Origin: Deltaproteobacteria bacterium
GTDB taxonomy: Bacteria; Myxococcota_A; Polyangia; Polyangiales; Polyangiaceae
Direction: 5' to 3'
Assembly: GCA_016218915.1 (NCBI GenBank)
Contig: JACRCQ010000021.1
Location: 119,917-183,916 of the forward strand
Length of the DNA stretch: 64,000 bases
How positions within the stretch are numbered: the stretch's first letter is position 1; the number at the start of each line of letters is the position of its first letter. Both the position numbers and the translations under genes were made by a program. This document shows, in pieces, positions 59,168-64,000 of the stretch. The notes beneath the pieces are model-generated. The model did not search any database. It saw only the letters and a program-made list of their open reading frames with translations, and had not been told where the DNA came from.

Positions 59168-61435
59168 TCAGTCGGCGGGACCAGGCGCCGACGCTTCCCC
59201 GTCGGGCGAGACCGACTTGCCGTTGCCCGACTCGCCGCGGATCGGCGGCCCACCGAACACCACCCACTCGTCAAGCGCGCTCTGCGCGTCCTCGGGCGTC
59301 AACCAACTCCGCTTCTCCGCGTTCTTGATCAGCTTCCAGATGTATTTCATCCACCCCTCCGAAAGCCGTCCTCCGCTTGCGAAGTGCTGGGTCTTGGGTT
59401 GCGGGAGGATGGACGAGAGATACAGCGCCTGGCCGGGCGTCAGCTCTGACGGCGCGCAGCGGAAGTAGTGCGCCGAGGCGGGGCCGATCCCGTAGAGCAT
59501 CGGCCCGAACTCCACCACGTTGAAGTACAGCTCGAGGATCTGCTCCTTGGTGAGGACCTGCTCCAGGTACATCGTGAGGATCAGCTCTTGAAGCTTGCGG
59601 GAAACCGTCTTCTTGCGCTCCAGGTACAGGTTCTTCGCAAGCTGCATCGATAGCGTGCTCGCTCCGCGCACGAACGCGCCTTTGATCAGGTTCTCCCGCA
59701 CGGAGTTGTGGATCGCTTCGTGGTCGAAGCCGTGATGAATCCGGAAGCGCGCGTCCTCCGTGCTCAACACCGCCATCTCCATGTTCTGGCTCACGCCGCC
59801 GATGGGCGTCCATCCTGGCGTCCCGGGACCAGAATCGATCTCCACCTTCTTGTTGTCGGGTCCGTACACGGTTCGCTTGAAAGCCTGCTTGAAGCGCTGC
59901 ACGTCGACATTCGGAGGTACGGACGTGAAGCGGCAGTCATTCGAAGTGCGGTAGTCGAACTGGAAGTCCTTGGGACGCGACGGATCGAAGCGCAGCTTCC
60001 CGGTCAGCGACAGAGTGCCTGCCACGCGCATGCCGTGCACGATCGGCACGAGCGTTTCCGGTAACGAATCGAGCGCTTCCTGGCATGGAACCAGGGGAAT
60101 CCCGAACTTCGCATCCACCCGGATGCGCCGCTCCGTGTCGCGCTCGAACAAGCCCGAGACGTTGAACTGCAGCGAGCCGACGTCGATCTCGGAGTCCTCG
60201 AGATGCAGATGCGATCCGTCGAGAAGCGCTCCACCTTTCATGCGCGCGGCAAGGGACAGGCCCTCCACCGGCGCATCTGCGAGCTTGTCGTGCGAGATCG
60301 AGACGCCGGAGGCCTTGAAGTTGCCGTTGAAGACCAACGAGCGGCCGTCTGCATTGAGCTCGAAGTGCGCATTGACCCGAAGCTGCGCCTTGTCTGGGTG
60401 AATCAGCCCCAAATCCCTCTCGCGCAAGCCCAGGGTCGCGAGCGTGATCGGCCCGCCGTTGACGTCGACGAGGACCGGGCCCGCGCCGAGGGGGACGACA
60501 GCCCGAAAAGTGATCCCAGCGGCCCCAGCGGATGCCCCCGGAGAAAGGTCGACGGTGAGATTGGATTCCTTGCGTTCGACGATCAGGCTGCCTGGGCCGA
60601 CGGTCGCCGAATCTTTTCCTCGCTCGACATGGACCTCAAAAGCGTCGACGCGGAGTTGGGCGTCCGGGGTCAGGCGAGAAGAAATCGCCGTCGCATAAGT
60701 CGCGAGCTTGTCACGAATTGGGGTGGAAGCAGGGGTCGGGGTAGCGGGCTTGGGAGTGAGTCTTGGAGTTGGCGCCTGCGGGGGGTCGGGTTCGGGAACG
60801 GGCACTGGGAGTTTCACCGAAGCCTTGATGGAGGCAGCGGTGAGTTTTTTGGCGAGGGGGGATGGGGGCTGGGACCAGGCGAGGTCGAGGCCAGCGGCAT
60901 CCAATTCGCCAAGCGGAGAGACAGCGCGCACGGTTCCGAGGTGAGCGTGGTCACCGTGCAGGAGGTCATCGACGTTGAGGCCTGAAGCGAGGAGCTCGGT
61001 TCCGTCCCCATCAAATCCAGGCCAAGTCAGGTTGAGGTCGTGGAGCGAGACGATTCTGGAGGAGGTAGAGGCAGAGGGGGAATCGGATTTGGGGCGTGAT
61101 GCGCGCCATTTCTCGATTTGTGAGAGGACGGTCTGGCGGTCAGCGCGCAGCTCGATTCGTCCACCGGAGGCGTCGGCGTTACCGTTGGAGGAGACGCGGA
61201 CGCGGTCGAAGTGGATAAGGAGGGCTGGGATATCGGCAAAGGATATGTCGACGTTGGAAAGGGAGGCGCCGAAGAGGGCAGGGCGGACGGAGCCGATGGA
61301 GATGGAGGCGCCGTAGCGGGCGGCCTGGGAGGAGGCTTTGGAGCGTACGAAGGGGGGGAAGCCGAGGGCGACGCCGAGCAAGAGGAGCACGGCGAAGGAG
61401 GCGACGGACAGGAGGATGGTACGCCGTCGGAGCAT
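59168..61435 (-). CDS. GT51 transglycosylase with AsmA-like N-terminal region
   Basis: 755 aa. The C-terminal 250 residues are a family 51 peptidoglycan glycosyltransferase: AVLSTEDARFRIHHGFD (catalytic Glu), RGASTLSMQLAKNLYL and YLEQVLTKEQILELYFNVVEFG. No transpeptidase domain follows, so it is monofunctional. The N-terminal helix (RRRTILLSVASFAVLLLLGV) anchors it, and residues 50-500 are a beta-rich AsmA-like region with a Pro-rich linker. The frame is open to GTG 61516, but that codon lies inside the rRNA terminator hairpin; ATG 61435, next to the anchor helix, is preferred. Confidence 0.88.
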   Translation of the reverse strand: MLRRRTILLSVASFAVLLLLGVALGFPPFVRSKASSQAARYGASISIGSVRPALFGASLSNVDISFADIPALLIHFDRVRVSSNGNADASGGRIELRADRQTVLSQIEKWRASRPKSDSPSASTSSRIVSLHDLNLTWPGFDGDGTELLASGLNVDDLLHGDHAHLGTVRAVSPLGELDAAGLDLAWSQPPSPLAKKLTAASIKASVKLPVPVPEPDPPQAPTPRLTPKPATPTPASTPIRDKLATYATAISSRLTPDAQLRVDAFEVHVERGKDSATVGPGSLIVERKESNLTVDLSPGASAGAAGITFRAVVPLGAGPVLVDVNGGPITLATLGLRERDLGLIHPDKAQLRVNAHFELNADGRSLVFNGNFKASGVSISHDKLADAPVEGLSLAARMKGGALLDGSHLHLEDSEIDVGSLQFNVSGLFERDTERRIRVDAKFGIPLVPCQEALDSLPETLVPIVHGMRVAGTLSLTGKLRFDPSRPKDFQFDYRTSNDCRFTSVPPNVDVQRFKQAFKRTVYGPDNKKVEIDSGPGTPGWTPIGGVSQNMEMAVLSTEDARFRIHHGFDHEAIHNSVRENLIKGAFVRGASTLSMQLAKNLYLERKKTVSRKLQELILTMYLEQVLTKEQILELYFNVVEFGPMLYGIGPASAHYFRCAPSELTPGQALYLSSILPQPKTQHFASGGRLSEGWMKYIWKLIKNAEKRSWLTPEDAQSALDEWVVFGGPPIRGESGNGKSVSPDGEASAPGPAD

Positions 61436-61498
61436 GGGGAGGGGGAAGGTAGCGCGTAGGCGTTGGATGGCCAAGGCGAGAAGGGGGCGCAGGGGGAC

Positions 61499-61540
61499 AA
61501 AAAGCGAAAGCCTCACGCCGTGGTAACGGGTGAGGCTTTC
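61499..61540 (-). terminator. intrinsic terminator of the rRNA operon
   Basis: GAAAGCCTCAC (61506-61516) and GTGAGGCTTTC (61530-61540) form a perfect 11-bp stem; an inner CCG/CGG extends it. On the minus strand it is followed by GC and five T residues (61503-61499). It begins about ten bases after the 5S 3' end. Confidence 0.88.
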
Positions 61541-61549
61541 AGAAATAAT

Positions 61550-61665
61550 CCCGGCAGCGTCCTACTCTCCCACACAGTCGCCCGTGCAGTACCATCGGCT
61601 CCGAGGAGCTTGACTTCCGAGTTCGAGATGGGATCGGGTATGGCCTCCTCGATATCGCCACCGGA
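61550..61665 (-). rRNA. rrf: 5S ribosomal RNA
   Basis: On the minus strand the sequence begins CCGGTGGCGATATCGAGG and includes the conserved CCCATCTCGAACTCGGAAG block, GGTACTGC and the 3' end GGACGCTGCCGGG, which pairs with the 5' end. About 116 nt. Ends are approximate. Confidence 0.93.
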
Positions 61666-61741
61666 AAACCTTGGGTGTCAGCGACAGGGTCGCAACCCCA
61701 ACTTCGCGAACGAGTATTGAATCGATGAATGTCCTAGAGAA

Positions 61742-64000
<2,259 letters not shown>

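Overview
The window comes from a GC-rich, Gram-negative bacterium. The gene content fits a deltaproteobacterium of the Myxococcota, probably Polyangia-like: eukaryote-type Ser/Thr kinases with Pro-rich tails, several lipoproteins, a sulfatase-modifying-factor lipoprotein, a DUF3857/transglutaminase giant, a Gly/Ala-rich lipoprotein with thrombospondin type-3 repeats, and a lysS-lolC-lolD cluster. The taxonomic call is an inference from gene content; no 16S sequence is present. Genes are densely packed on both strands. I see no prophage, insertion sequence, CRISPR array, tRNA gene or origin.

Region by region. 1-2.9 kb: a lipoprotein cut by the window edge, divergent from a three-gene ABC-2 exporter. 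2.9-10.9 kb: TGS-domain GTPase, small lipoprotein, NAD-dependent DNA ligase (ligA), membrane Ser/Thr kinase, an intergenic heptad-repeat element, a divergent nicotinate phosphoribosyltransferase-like gene, and hrcA. 10.9-20 kb: SUMF1-type lipoprotein, degenerate receiver protein, a 1261-residue TPR/DUF3857/transglutaminase exoprotein, a sigma-like protein with a membrane anchor, a GT39-like membrane glycosyltransferase and a secreted barrel-like protein. 20-28.5 kb: an anaerobic or nitrosative-stress neighbourhood with a giant two-ATPase acyl-CoA-dehydratase activase, a short hybrid-cluster protein (hcp), a Crp/Fnr-family regulator with an FNR-like box between it and hcp, and a protein carrying a metallothionein-like Cys repeat. 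28.5-37.5 kb: Fpg/Nei glycosylase, second Ser/Thr kinase, MATE exporter, divergent RNase HII-like protein, three small genes, alanine racemase and a LeuA/HMGL-like enzyme. 37.5-50.5 kb: amidohydrolase lipoprotein, GT2, ppdK, glyS, aldehyde dehydrogenase, PPGY-repeat membrane protein, rdgB and rph. 50.5-61.5 kb: sensor kinase, GMC oxidoreductase with a strong palindromic operator, lolD, lolC/E, lysS, tadA and a GT51 transglycosylase. 61.5-64 kb: the 3' end of an rRNA operon on the minus strand (23S, 5S, intrinsic terminator), running off the right edge.

Much of the window is housekeeping: DNA repair and ligation, tRNA charging and editing, lipoprotein export, cell-wall synthesis, heat-shock control. 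The stretches that least resemble standard annotation are the activase/hcp/Fnr/Cys-repeat block at 20-28.5 kb with its several inverted repeats, and the transglutaminase plus membrane-tethered sigma pair at 12.3-17.4 kb.
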